DNA of 64,000 bases from Polytrichum commune (lineage: Eukaryota > Streptophyta > Polytrichopsida > Polytrichales > Polytrichaceae). Under the pieces are notes generated by a model that worked only from the letters and a program-made list of their open reading frames with translations, did not search any database and had not been told where the DNA came from. The position numbers were made by a program, and so were the translations under genes. Shown here piece by piece: positions 31,846 to 42,600 of the stretch. Where the stretch lies: positions 76,895,554 through 76,959,553 of the forward strand of contig OX485803.1 of NCBI GenBank assembly GCA_950295325.1. Direction: 5' to 3'. Position 1 is the first letter of the stretch. Every line of letters starts with the position of its first letter.

Positions 31846-32819
31846 TGTCACGCACCTCTCCATGAGGAGTGCCCGAAACACCATGGGCACAAGGGGGACC
31901 CCGGAGTGACACCCGGGACTTGTGGCGCCGTTGGTGAGAGGGCCCAAGTGATCCTAGTGTGGGTGAGGGCCCCGGGCGTTGGGAACGCCTCCCACCCACG
32001 GAGACTAGGAGGCACTAGGGTAAGGCCATGAGCTATGCGTAGCTCATGGCGTGGTGATTCTAGAATGCTCAAGAACACCTCAATCTGTCGTGTGAGCTAG
32101 GAGTTATGGCCATTTGAGTGGGGCGCTGTCCCGGGACAGCGCCCTGGTACAGCAGTGCCTGGGAGAGATTCCCGGGACTGCCAAGGTTCAAGCAGGCATA
32201 ACTTCCTCATTACTTGCCTGAATGGGGCAAGTGAGGAGTCCATTGGCATCTACGTGAAGCGTAGATGAGGATGGAGTGGTTGGTTGTTATGATCAGACTT
32301 CATACAAGGAAGTTATGATGGTCTGAAGCTGCTGGGGGGTTTCTAGGCCCAGCAGCTAAAGGAAAGTGTCCACTTGGCCCCAACTCTTGGTAAAGAGACA
32401 AGAGGTTGGTTGACGGTGGGGTAGGGGCCCCGCGTAAAGTCCTAGAGGCTTATATGGGTGAGGTGGTGTGGCCTCACCCACCCGAGGCCGAACGGCAAGG
32501 CCTCCATGGGCTTTGGCCTATTGTGAGGCCATAGTTGCCTAGTATGGTTCGGGTTGTTGTAGTGTTGCTCCGGCAACGCGATGATCAACATACGATTGGA
32601 CTTCCATGGATGGAAGTCCACATTGGGGAAATGGGTTACTGATTAAGGGGTGAGTCCCGAAAGCAAAGTAGGAGGGTTGGTTCCCTCCTATGAACTATTG
32701 GTCCGGGGTAAGAGGAGCTATCCATTAGCATGGCGGAATGCGAAGGGTTAGCGACTCGTAACCTTTGCTAGAATTGAAAATTGGCAAGATTGTTAAGGGA
32801 CCGAGCAAGGGTTGCGACA
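31846..32819 (+). repeat. 3' LTR of C
   Basis: 974 bp, preceded by the tract TTTGGTGGGGGTGAG. Confidence 0.93.
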
Positions 32820-32824
32820 CCCAA

Positions 32825-33774
32825 TTACTCGGCTTACCCAACCTAGTTTGGCATATCTATTCCCCCTCTTCCATTAACCAAGCACAAGTACAAGACTAGG
32901 ACCTCATCTCATACTTTTCTCTTTGCACCACTAAAGTTTGGACTTTATTCCCTCAAGCCAAAGAACAAGTTCATGTTGTGGCGTAACTAACCTCGAAGCT
33001 AAGTGTGCTAGTAGCGTCTCTCCCCCACTAAAGGAGATTGATGTCCTCATCAATGCCTACGCTTCATTTTATTGGAATCCTTAGCCTTAGTTTCTTCAAA
33101 GTGCTTCACCAATTCATTGGTGTTCACCATGTCTCTTGCCGCCACCCAAGCGGTTTCTTTCTCATGGTATCCTCACCATTTCACCAAGTACTCCTTTGTA
33201 CATTTTCTTTCATTTTCACTTGGGCTTCCTACACTTGAGGATGCCCTCTTACCTCATATTCCAAATGACCTCCACAAGGTCGGGATGTGGCCTAATCACT
33301 TGGTTGTGATCGGGCCATAAGGTGTCGTCCTAAAATGACTTTCGTAATGAGACATGAAATGTCGGATGCACTTTGATCTCCGGCGGTAATTCCAACTTAT
33401 ACATGTCCTTGAACACTTGTTCCACAATGGAAAACGAAGCTCCAATTTTGGGCATGAACTTTTGGAGTAAGGCCTTTGGGCAAGGTGAAGTTGTCCACAT
33501 TCAACAACACCTTATTGGCCCACCTCATACTCCACTTCGCGTCTTCCGGCATTGATTTGCACTCCGTAGCACCTTCGGGTTTTCTCCACCAACAACTTGG
33601 TCATCTCCAAGACTTGTTTACCATCCTTGGCCAAGTCCTCACCATCTTCGTTGAACTCTAGTGTTGAATGTGCCCCCTCGAGAACTAGGTTAATAGGTTG
33701 GAGCGCATCCACTCCATAAGCCACCACGAAAGACCACCCCTTGGTAGCCAAGTGCGTGGCTACATTGCAATTAC
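32825..33774 (-). pseudogene. Middle piece of D: rest of 3' non-coding region, chromodomain, end of integrase
   Basis: Minus-strand chromodomain at about 33210-33050 and integrase C-terminus at 33774-33530 (EFNEDGEDLAKDGKQVLEMT). E1 cuts it at 33774 inside the integrase core, and the other half starts at 47873. Confidence 0.82.
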
Positions 33775-33782
33775 TGTCGCAA

Positions 33783-34755
33783 TGTCGCAACCCTTGCTAG
33801 CCCCCCTTGACAATCTTGCCAATTTTCAATTTTAGCAAAGGTTACGAGCGCTAACCATTCGCATTCCGCCATGCTAATGGTTAGCTCCTCCTACCCCGGA
33901 CCTTATAGTTCATAGGAGGGAACCAACCCTCCTACTTTGCTTTCGGGACTCACCCCTTAATCGGTAACTCATTTCTTGGATGTGGACTTCCATCCATGGA
34001 AGTCCAATCCTATGTTGATCATCGCGTTGCCGGAGCAACACTACAACAACCCGAACCATACTAGGCAACTATGGCCTCACATTGGGCCAATGCCCATGGA
34101 GGCCGTGCCGTTCGGCCTCGGGTGGGTGAGGCCACACCACCTCACCCATATAAGCCTCTAGGACTCTACGCGGGGCCCCTACCCCACCGTCAACCGACCT
34201 CTTGTCTCTCTACCAAGAGTTGGGGCCAAGTGGACATTTTCCCTTAGCCGCTGGGCCTAGAAGCCCCCACAGCTTCAGACCATCATAACTTCCTTGTATG
34301 ATGTCTGATGCTAACACTTGACCACTCCATCTTCATCTACGCTTCATGTAGATGCCGATGGACTCCTCACTTGCCCCATTCGGGCAAGTGGTGAGGAAGT
34401 TATGCCTGCTTGAACCTTGGCAGTCCCGGGAATCACTCCCAGGCACTGCTGTACCAGGGCGCTGTCCCGGGACAGCGCTCCACTCAAATGGCCATAACTC
34501 CTAGCTCACACCTCCGATTGAGGTGTTCTTGAGCATTCTAGAATCACCACGCCATGAGCTACGCATAGCTCATGGCCTTACCCTAGTGCCTCCTAGTCTC
34601 CGTGGGTGGGAGGCGTTCCCAACGCCCGGGGCCCTCACCCACACTAGGATCACTTGGGCCCTCTCACCAACGGCGCCACAAGTCCCGGGTGTCACTCCGG
34701 GGTCCCCCTTGTGCCCATGGTGTTTCGGGCACTCCTCATGGAGAGGTGCGCGACA
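33783..34755 (-). repeat. 3' LTR of E2
   Basis: 973 bp. Differs from its partner mostly within one stretch of about 80 bp (34340-34420). Confidence 0.93.
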
Positions 34756-35560
34756 CTCACCCCCACCAAACGGAGTCGATGCCCTCATCGACTATACTCG
34801 TAGTCGGCACACCAATTCTCAAGTTGCCATCCTCTATGGTGCGGCATTGTGTTTACCTTAGGGCGCGACCCCCACAATGCATCTTCAAATTTGGCATAGT
34901 CCCAAAGGTGTCGTTCCTAGGTGGTCCGTTAGCGACTTTGGATCTCTCATCCAAGGACCTAACCTATACTAGACCCACCTACTTTGGGACTCACATGGGT
35001 TGCCCCTCCTTTGGGGCCTCCCCCGTTAGGCTCCACTAGCCTAACGTGACACATCTAGGCGAGACCTCAACGCTTCCACTAAGTTGTCTCGGTTGCAACT
35101 CCGAGATGGCTTTCCATTGTTAAGCCACGCCTCGATCGCACGGGGGTGATGCCAAGTCCCGCCCGACTCGGTTCCCACTTTGCTCTTTCGAGACATGGGT
35201 TCATGACTCCCATGCGCCAACTCTCGTTAGCTCGCGGGTAGCACTTTTATGAGCACGCGCCATCACCTTGTCCCCGCCCGGACAAGCCCACAACTAAGAA
35301 GTTTCTTGGTTTTATCCAAGGCCCCTCCAAGCCATGGCCCCCAATTACTCGGCTTACCCAACCTAGTTTGGCATATCTATTCCCCCTCTTTCATTAACCA
35401 AGCACAAGTACAAGACTAGGACCTCATCTCATACTTTTCTCTTTGCACCACTAAAGTTTGGACTTTATTCCCTCAAGCCAAAGAACAAGTTCATGTTGTG
35501 GCGTAATTAACCTCGAAGCTAAGTGTGCTACTAGCGTCTCTCCCCCACTAAAGGAGATTG
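34756..35560 (-). other. 3' non-coding region of E2
   Basis: Polypurine-tract complement CTCACCCCCACCAAA at the left end. A plus-strand ORF (34602-35039, antisense to the element) runs from the LTR into it. Confidence 0.75.
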
Positions 35561-38500
35561 ATGTCCTCATCAATGCCTACGCTTCATTTTATTGGAATCC
35601 TTAGCCTTAGTTTCTTCAAAGTGCTTCACCTATTCATTGGTGTTCACCATGTCTCTTGCCGCCACCCAAGCGGTTTTTTTTTTTTTCATGGTATCCTCAC
35701 CATTTCACCAAGTACTCTTTTGCACATTTTCTTTCATTTTCACTTGGGCTTCCTACACTTGAGGGTGCCCTCCTACCTCATGTTCCAAATGACCTCCACA
35801 ATGTCGGGATGTGGCCTAATCACTTGCTTGTGATCGGGCCACAAGGTGTCGTCCTAAAATGACTTTCGTAATGAGACATGAAATGTCGGATGCACTTTGA
35901 TCTCCGGCGGTAATTCCAACTTATACATGTCCTTGAACACTTGTTCCACAATGGAAAACGAAGCTCCAATTTTGGACATGAACTTTTGAAGTAAGGCCTT
36001 TGGGCAAGGTGAAGTTGTCCACATTCAACAACACCTTATTGGCCCACCTCGTACTCCACTTCGCGTCTTCCGGCATTGATTTGCACTCCGTAGCACCTTC
36101 GGGCTTTCTCCACCAACAACTTGGTCATCTCCAAGACTTGTTTACCATCCTTGGCCAAGTCCTCACCATCTTGGTTGAACTCTAGTGTTGAATGTGCCCC
36201 CTCGAGAGCTAGGTTAATAGGTTGGAGCGCATCCACTCCATAAGCCACCACGAAAGACCACCCCTTGGTAGCCAAGTGCGTGGCTACATTGCAATTACAC
36301 TCCGCTCGACCCACATAGACCGCCCAATCTCCTTGGTCCGCCCCCACCAAGTTCCTCAAGTATTGCTTCAAGACTACATTCACATGCTCCGTTTTCCCAT
36401 TCATTTGGGAATGCAAGGCCGTGCTAAACCTTAGTTTCATTCCGACCTCCTTAGAGAAATGCATTGAAAATGCACTTGTGAACTTTGGATCTTGATCCCA
36501 CACAATCACTCTTGGCAACCCGTGGTGCCTCAACCATCCTTTGAGAAAAGGCTATGCGGTCTCCAACGCGGTGGCGGTTCCCACAATCGGCACCATGTGT
36601 GCCAACTTGGCAAACCGCTCTACCATCAACAAGATGGCATCATACCCATGTGACTCCGGCAAACTTGTGATCAAGTCCATGCACATACTATGCCATGGCC
36701 CCGACGGGATAGGCAACGGTTGCAAGAAGCCGCCTTACTTTTGGTAAGAGGCTCGGTTCACTTGGCACTTCATCCAAGCGTTCACAAAGTGGGCTATATC
36801 CTTCTTTATGCACCGCCAATGGTACCCCCATGACACCATTCTATGGCGGTTTTTTCTTTCTCCTCTATGGCCGGCAATAGGACTATCACATTCTTCCTTC
36901 AAAACCGATAGCCTCAACTTGCCTTGTGGCACATACACCCGACTTTGTTTACACTTGAACAATCCGTCCACCAACTTAACCTCTTTGAGCACCTTGCTCT
37001 TGCGAAGCTCACCTAAAAGCATTTGTGCTTTGGGGTAGTTAATTTACCCCTCCCGTATCTTGCATCACAAGTTTCCTTCGCCGGCACACATTAGCCACAA
37101 GGTTTGGATGGTTCCCATTGCTTGGAACTCTTCCCGTCTACTTAGCGCATCCGGCACCACATTTCCACGGTCCGGTTTGTGGATTAAATCCACCTTCATA
37201 AACGCCAAGCTATCATGCCAACGCAATGACTTGGCGCTCACTTGCGCTTGTATGTCAAAATACTTTTAGGACACATTGTCCTTGTAGACCTTTACTTTGT
37301 GCGACCCCAACTAGTGTCGCCACATCTTCAAGCAATGCACTACCGCAAAGAAGTTCTTTGTCATGAGTTGGTTGTCTTCTTTGACAACCATCGAGCTTTA
37401 TGCTCGCATATGCAATGGCCATCCATCTTACACATAATCCACCATTGGCAAAGTCACTCACCCCCGTATGCACCTCAAAAGGTTTGTCAAGCTCCGCGAA
37501 TTTGAGCACGGGCGGCGAAGAGAACTTGGTCTTAAGCTCCCCAAAGACTCGTGACAAACATCATCCCACTCTTGGGATAGCCATTTCTTCCACAAGTCGA
37601 ACCAGGCCATCGAGCTTCATGCTCTCATATGCGATGGCCATCCATCTTGCATCAACATCCGCCAATGGTAAAGTCACTCGCCCCCCGTATGCACCTCAAA
37701 AGGTTTTTCAAGCTCCGCGAACTTGAACACGGGTGGTAAAGAGGAACTTGGTCTTAAGCCCCTCAAAGACTTGGTGGCAAGGCTCATCCCACTCTTGGGA
37801 TAGCCATCTCTTGCACAAGTTGGACAAGCTTCTACAACCATGGAGCTTAATGCTCCTATAAGCAATGGTCATCCATCTTGGATCAACATCCACCAATGGT
37901 AAAATCCTTCGCCTTCATGTGCACCTCAACATGCTCATGAAAACCCGGAAACTTAACCACATGTTGTGAAGAGAACTTACTCTTGAGCTCCCCAAAGGCT
38001 TGGTGGCAAGGCTCATCCCACTCTTGGGATAGCCATTTTTTCCAACATGTTGACTAAGGTTCTAGCAACCTTAGAAAAACCATGAATGAAGTGGTGGTAG
38101 TAGTTGTCTAGGCCAACAAATGACCTAAGCCCTTTTCTTGAATCAAGGGCCAATTCTCTTCTTGGATTGCCTTGACATTCTTCATGTTCGTCCACCAACT
38201 TCCTTTGTCACCACATACCTCAAGAACTCAATCTCTCGTTGAGCAAAGTTATTTTTCACTTCTTGGCGGTAACTTTTTGGGCAACACATTGGTGAATACA
38301 TCCTTGTATCTCACCAACATCCCACCAATGTGGTTTGGAGGAGGCCCACCTTTCCTAGCCTCCCCATACATTCCTTGGAGTTGCTCCAATTGAACCACGA
38401 CCATTATGTTTTCTATTTTTCATTTGGTCCATTAAGACCAAATTCAACTTGGGTCCTCCTACCATAGGAGTCCTTGTCAATTTGAACTTCAATTCTTTGC

Positions 38501-38762
38501 CATTATGACACATCATAATGCACCGCAAGCTCATCGGCTTGCACCTCACATCTATCATGTGAGTTTCAAAGTAGGCGGCCTTCACAATGACATGCATTTC
38601 ATCTATTTCACATGGTGTGAAATTTTGACAAAAATCCAATGTCCCACATTGAAAGGTTACATGCATCGCGGCCTCCTTTGTCTCATGCGGTTCGCCCTTT
38701 CCAAACCGCACCTTGGTGGGCTTGCTTTCTCTATCAATCGGCAAGCCCCAACTCCCTTGTGA
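35561..38762 (-). pseudogene. Pol remnant of E2: RT palm missing
   Basis: Right to left: protease-like 38744-38400; RT-deletion junction 38248-38258; three RNase H repeats (CTCTTGGGATAGCCAT at about 38020, 37793 and 37568); RNase H THDKELL near 37365; integrase 37022-36036 with the stop (CTA on plus) at 36552-36554 and an open core reading of 165 codons; chromodomain 35740-35570, with a poly-T/A expansion at 35680. Confidence 0.86.
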
Positions 38763-38869
38763 GTTTTGGGCTCAAGAAGGAGTGGTAGCCTCTTTGTCAA
38801 CACATGAGACATTTCTCCCATTCATTGAGCCTCAAGGTACAAAAGATTTGGCCTTGGCTTAAGGCTACT

Positions 38870-39810
38870 AGCCTTGGCCACAATGCCATCGTCTTACATT
38901 CGGTCCTCGGCAACTTGGCTTGGCTTGGTCGGCAAAGCCAACTTTAAACATTTCGTCCGCGGGACAAATTGGTTTGGTGCCACAAAACCAATTTCTAATA
39001 GTTTGTCCGCAAAACAAACATGTTTTGCCTTGGTAGCACAAAGCCACCTTCCCACACTCCGTCCGCGGCACGAACATGAATTGCCTTGGTAGGACAAACC
39101 CACCTCCCAACATTCCGTCCGCGGCACAAGTATGATTTGCTTTGGAAGCATAAAGCCACCTTTCAACATTCCGTCCGCGGCACCAACATGTTTTGCCTAA
39201 GTAAAATGGACCAAACAATTTGCACTCATTTCTTTGGGACCTACTTTGGCTAAAGCCACTTGTGGTGATGCGCCGCCGAACTTCTCTTTGGGACCATCGG
39301 CTTCAATGCTCTTGGAAACTTGATGGTCCCCACCATGTCCTCAAAAAGCCTTGGGGACTTAAACAAGGCATCCACCACCCGCTTTTAAAACCCCACCTAA
39401 AAGGATGCATTTCTTAGAAAGCTCGTCCGTTTTAGGTGTATCCTTCATTTGTGCGTTTGAATAGCGCACATAGGCCTTAAGAGGCCCCGGGTGCCTCATT
39501 AGCACCAAATTCATTCCAACATCAATACCTTCCAAGCATTTCGAATTGGAATTTCAATCCAACATTAATGCCCTCCAAGGTTTTGGGTGCATTCGGAATT
39601 CTAGGCCCCAAATACTATTTGAGGTTTGCGGGAGCCCTTTCAAAGGACACCTCCATTTTCCTCACCGAATCCACCCTCATGCCCACCATTACCATTAAAA
39701 TCAATGGTATGGTCAAACTCCATTAACACATGATCTTTGTTCCAATTTGAGCCTCACAACCTTTTGGAAACCCCGGGCTCACCATCATAACCCGCATTTT
39801 TGATAGCCAT
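38870..39810 (-). pseudogene. Gag remnant of E2
   Basis: Starts at 39810 (MAIKNAGYDGEPG). Later frames show the knuckle-like array (38920-39190) with five units of about 56 bp. Confidence 0.7.
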
Positions 39811-39846
39811 GTCTACCTCAAAGTGCTAGCTCAAAAATTGGAACCC

Positions 39847-39859
39847 TGCTCTGATACCA
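39847..39859 (-). other. Primer-binding site, initiator-Met tRNA type (E2)
   Basis: TGCTCTGATACCA on the plus strand, reverse complement of TGGTATCAGAGCA. Confidence 0.88.
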
Positions 39860-39861
39860 CG

Positions 39862-40834
39862 TGTCGCAACCCTTGCTAGCCCCCCTTGACAATCTTGCCA
39901 ATTTTCAATTTTAGCAAAGGTTACGAGCGCTAACCATTCGCATTCCGCCATGCTAATGGTTAGCTCCTCCTACCCCGGACCTTATAGTTCATAGGAGGGA
40001 ACCAACCCTCCTACTTTGCTTTCGGGACTCACCCCTTAATCGGTAACTCATTTCTTGGATGTGGACTTCCATCCATGGAAGTCCAATCCTATGTTGATCA
40101 TCGCGTTGCCGGAGCAACACTACAACAACCCGAACCATACTAGGCAACTATGGCCTCACATTGGGCCAATGCCCATGGAGGCCGTGCCGTTCGGCCTCGG
40201 GTGGGTGAGGCCACACCACCTCACCCATATAAGCCTCTAGGACTCTACGCGGGGCCCCTACCCCACCGTCAACCGACCTCTTGTCTCTCTACCAAGAGTT
40301 GGGGCCAAGTGGACATTTTCCCTTAGCCGCTGGGCCTAGAAGCCCCCACAGCTTCAGACCATCATAACTTCCTTGTATGATGTCTGATGCTAACACTTGA
40401 CCACTCCATCTTCATCTACGCTTCACGTAGATACCGATGCACTCCTCACTTGCCCCATTTGAGCAAGTCTTGAGGAAGTTATGCCTGTTTGAACCTTGGC
40501 AGTCCCGGGAATCACTCCCAGGCACTGCTGTACCAGGGCGCTGTCCCGGGACAGCGCTCCACTCAAATGGCCATAACTCCTAGCTCACACCTCCGATTGA
40601 GGTGTTCTTGAGCATTCTAGAATCACCACGCCATGAGCTACGCATAGCTCATGGCCTTACCCTAGTGCCTCCTAGTCTCCGTGGGTGGGAGGCGTTCCCA
40701 ACGCCCGGGGCCCTCACCCACACTAGGATCACTTGGGCCCTCTCACCAACGGCGCCACAAGTCCCGGGTGTCACTCCGGGGTCCCCCTTGTGCCCATGGT
40801 GTTTCGGGCACTCCTCATGGAGAGGTGCGCGACA
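39862..40834 (-). repeat. 5' LTR of E2
   Basis: 973 bp, ends next to CGCAA, which resumes the LTR of E1. Confidence 0.93.
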
Positions 40835-41801
40835 CGCAACCCTTGCTAGCCCCCCTTGACAATCTTGCCAATTTTCAATTCTAGCAAAGGTTACGAGCGC
40901 TAACCATTCGCATTCGGCCATGCTAATGGTTAGCTCCTCCTACCCCGGACCTTATAGTTCATAGGAGGGAACCAACCCTCCTACTTTGCTTTCGAGACTC
41001 ACCCCTTAATCGGTAACCCATTCCCAAATGTGGACTTCCATCCATGGAAGTCCAATCCTATGTTGATCATCGCGTTGCCGGAGCAACACTACAACAACCC
41101 GAACCATACTAGGCAACTATGACCTCACATTGGCCCAAAGCCCATGGAGGCCATGCCGTTCGGCCTCGGGTGGGTGAGGCCACACCACCTCACCCATATA
41201 AGCCTCTAGGACTCTACGCGGGGCCCCTACCCCACCGTCAACCAACCTCTTGTCTCTACCAAGAGTTGGGGCCAAGTGGACAATTTCCCTTAGCCGCTGG
41301 GCCTAGAAGCCCCCACAGCTTCAGACCATCATAACTTCCTTGTATGATCTCTGATGCTAACACTTGACCACTCCATCTTCATCTACGCTTCACGTAGATG
41401 CCGATGCACTCCTCACTTGCCCCATTAGGGCAAGTGGTGAGGAAGTTATACCTGTTTGAACCTTGGCAGTCCCGGGAATCACTCCCAGGCACTGCTGTAC
41501 CAGGGCGCTGTCCCGGGACAGCGCTCCACTCAAATGGCCATAACTCCTAGCTCACACCTCCGATTGAGGTGTTCTTGAGCATTCTAGAATCACCACGCCA
41601 TGAGCTACGCATAGCTCATGGCCTTACCCTAGTGCCTCCTAGTCTCCGTGGGTGGGAGGCGTTCCCAACGCCCGGGGCCCTCACCCACACTAGGATCACT
41701 TGGGCCCTCTCACCAACGGCGCCACAAGTCCCGGGTGTCACTCCGGGGTCCCCCTTGTGCCCATGGTGTTTCGGGCACTCCTCATGGAGAGGTGCGCGAC
41801 A
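40835..41801 (-). repeat. 3' LTR of E1, main part
   Basis: Continues 33775-33782; 970 bp in total once the E2 duplication is discounted. Confidence 0.92.
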
Positions 41802-42600
41802 CTCACCCCCACCAAACGGAGTCGATGCCCTCATCGACTATACTCGTAGTCGGCACACCAATTCTCAAGTTGCCATCCTCTATGGTGCGGCATTGTGTTT
41901 ACCTTAGGGCGCGACCCCCACAATGCATCTTCAAATTTGGCATAGTCCCAAAGGTGTCGTTCCTAGGTGGTCCGTTAGCGACTTTGGATCTCTCATCCAA
42001 GGACCTAACCTATACTAGACCCACCTACTTTGGGACTCACATGGGTTGCCCCTCCTTTGGGGCCTCCCCCGTTAGGCTCCACTAGCCTAACGTGACACAT
42101 CTAGGCGAGACCTCAACGCTTCCACTAAGTTGTCTCGGTTGCAACTCCGAGATGGCTTTCCATTGTTAAGCCACGCCTCGATCGCACGGGGGTGATGCCA
42201 AGTCCCGCCCGACTCGGTTCCCACTTTGCTCTTTCGAGACATGGGTTCATGACTCCCATGCGCCAACTCTCGTTAGCTCGCGGGTAGCACTTTTATGAGC
42301 ACGCGCCATCACCTTGTCCCCGCCCGGACAAGCCCACAACTAAGAAGTTTCTTGGTTTTATCCAAGGCCCCTCCAAGCCATGGCCCCCAATTACTCGGCT
42401 TACCCAACCTAGTTTGGCATATCTATTCCCCCTCTTTCATTAACCAAGCACAAGTACAAGACTAGGACCTCATCTCATACTTTTCTCTTTGCACCACTAA
42501 AGTTTGGACTTTATTCCCTCAAGCCAAAGTAGTTCATTTTGTGGAGTAATTAACCTCGAAGGTAAGTGTGCTACTAGCGTCTCTCCCCCACTAAAAGAGA
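41802..42600 (-). other. 3' non-coding region of E1
   Basis: Same content as in E2, with polypurine-tract complement at its left end. Confidence 0.75.

Larger units (their letters stand above)
25530..32819 (+). mobile_element. Chromovirus C, complete and youngest-looking copy, 7290 bp
   Basis: TSD CCCAA at 25525-25529 and 32820-32824. Both LTRs are 974 bp and, aligned by eye, differ at three positions (cacag/cacgg, cacaa/cacta, cctag/ccgag). The interior is as defective as in the other copies: gag stop at codon 5, RT palm deleted, integrase TAG. It sits in the 3' non-coding region of D in opposite orientation. Confidence 0.93.
33783..40834 (-). mobile_element. Chromovirus E2, inverted, inserted 8 bp inside the LTR of E1
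   Basis: TSD CGCAA at 33778-33782 and 40835-40839. 7052 bp, LTRs 973 bp. Interior nearly identical to E1 over RNase H and integrase, but gag starts differently (no codon-5 stop). This is the innermost level: LINE > F > D > E1 > E2. Confidence 0.93.
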
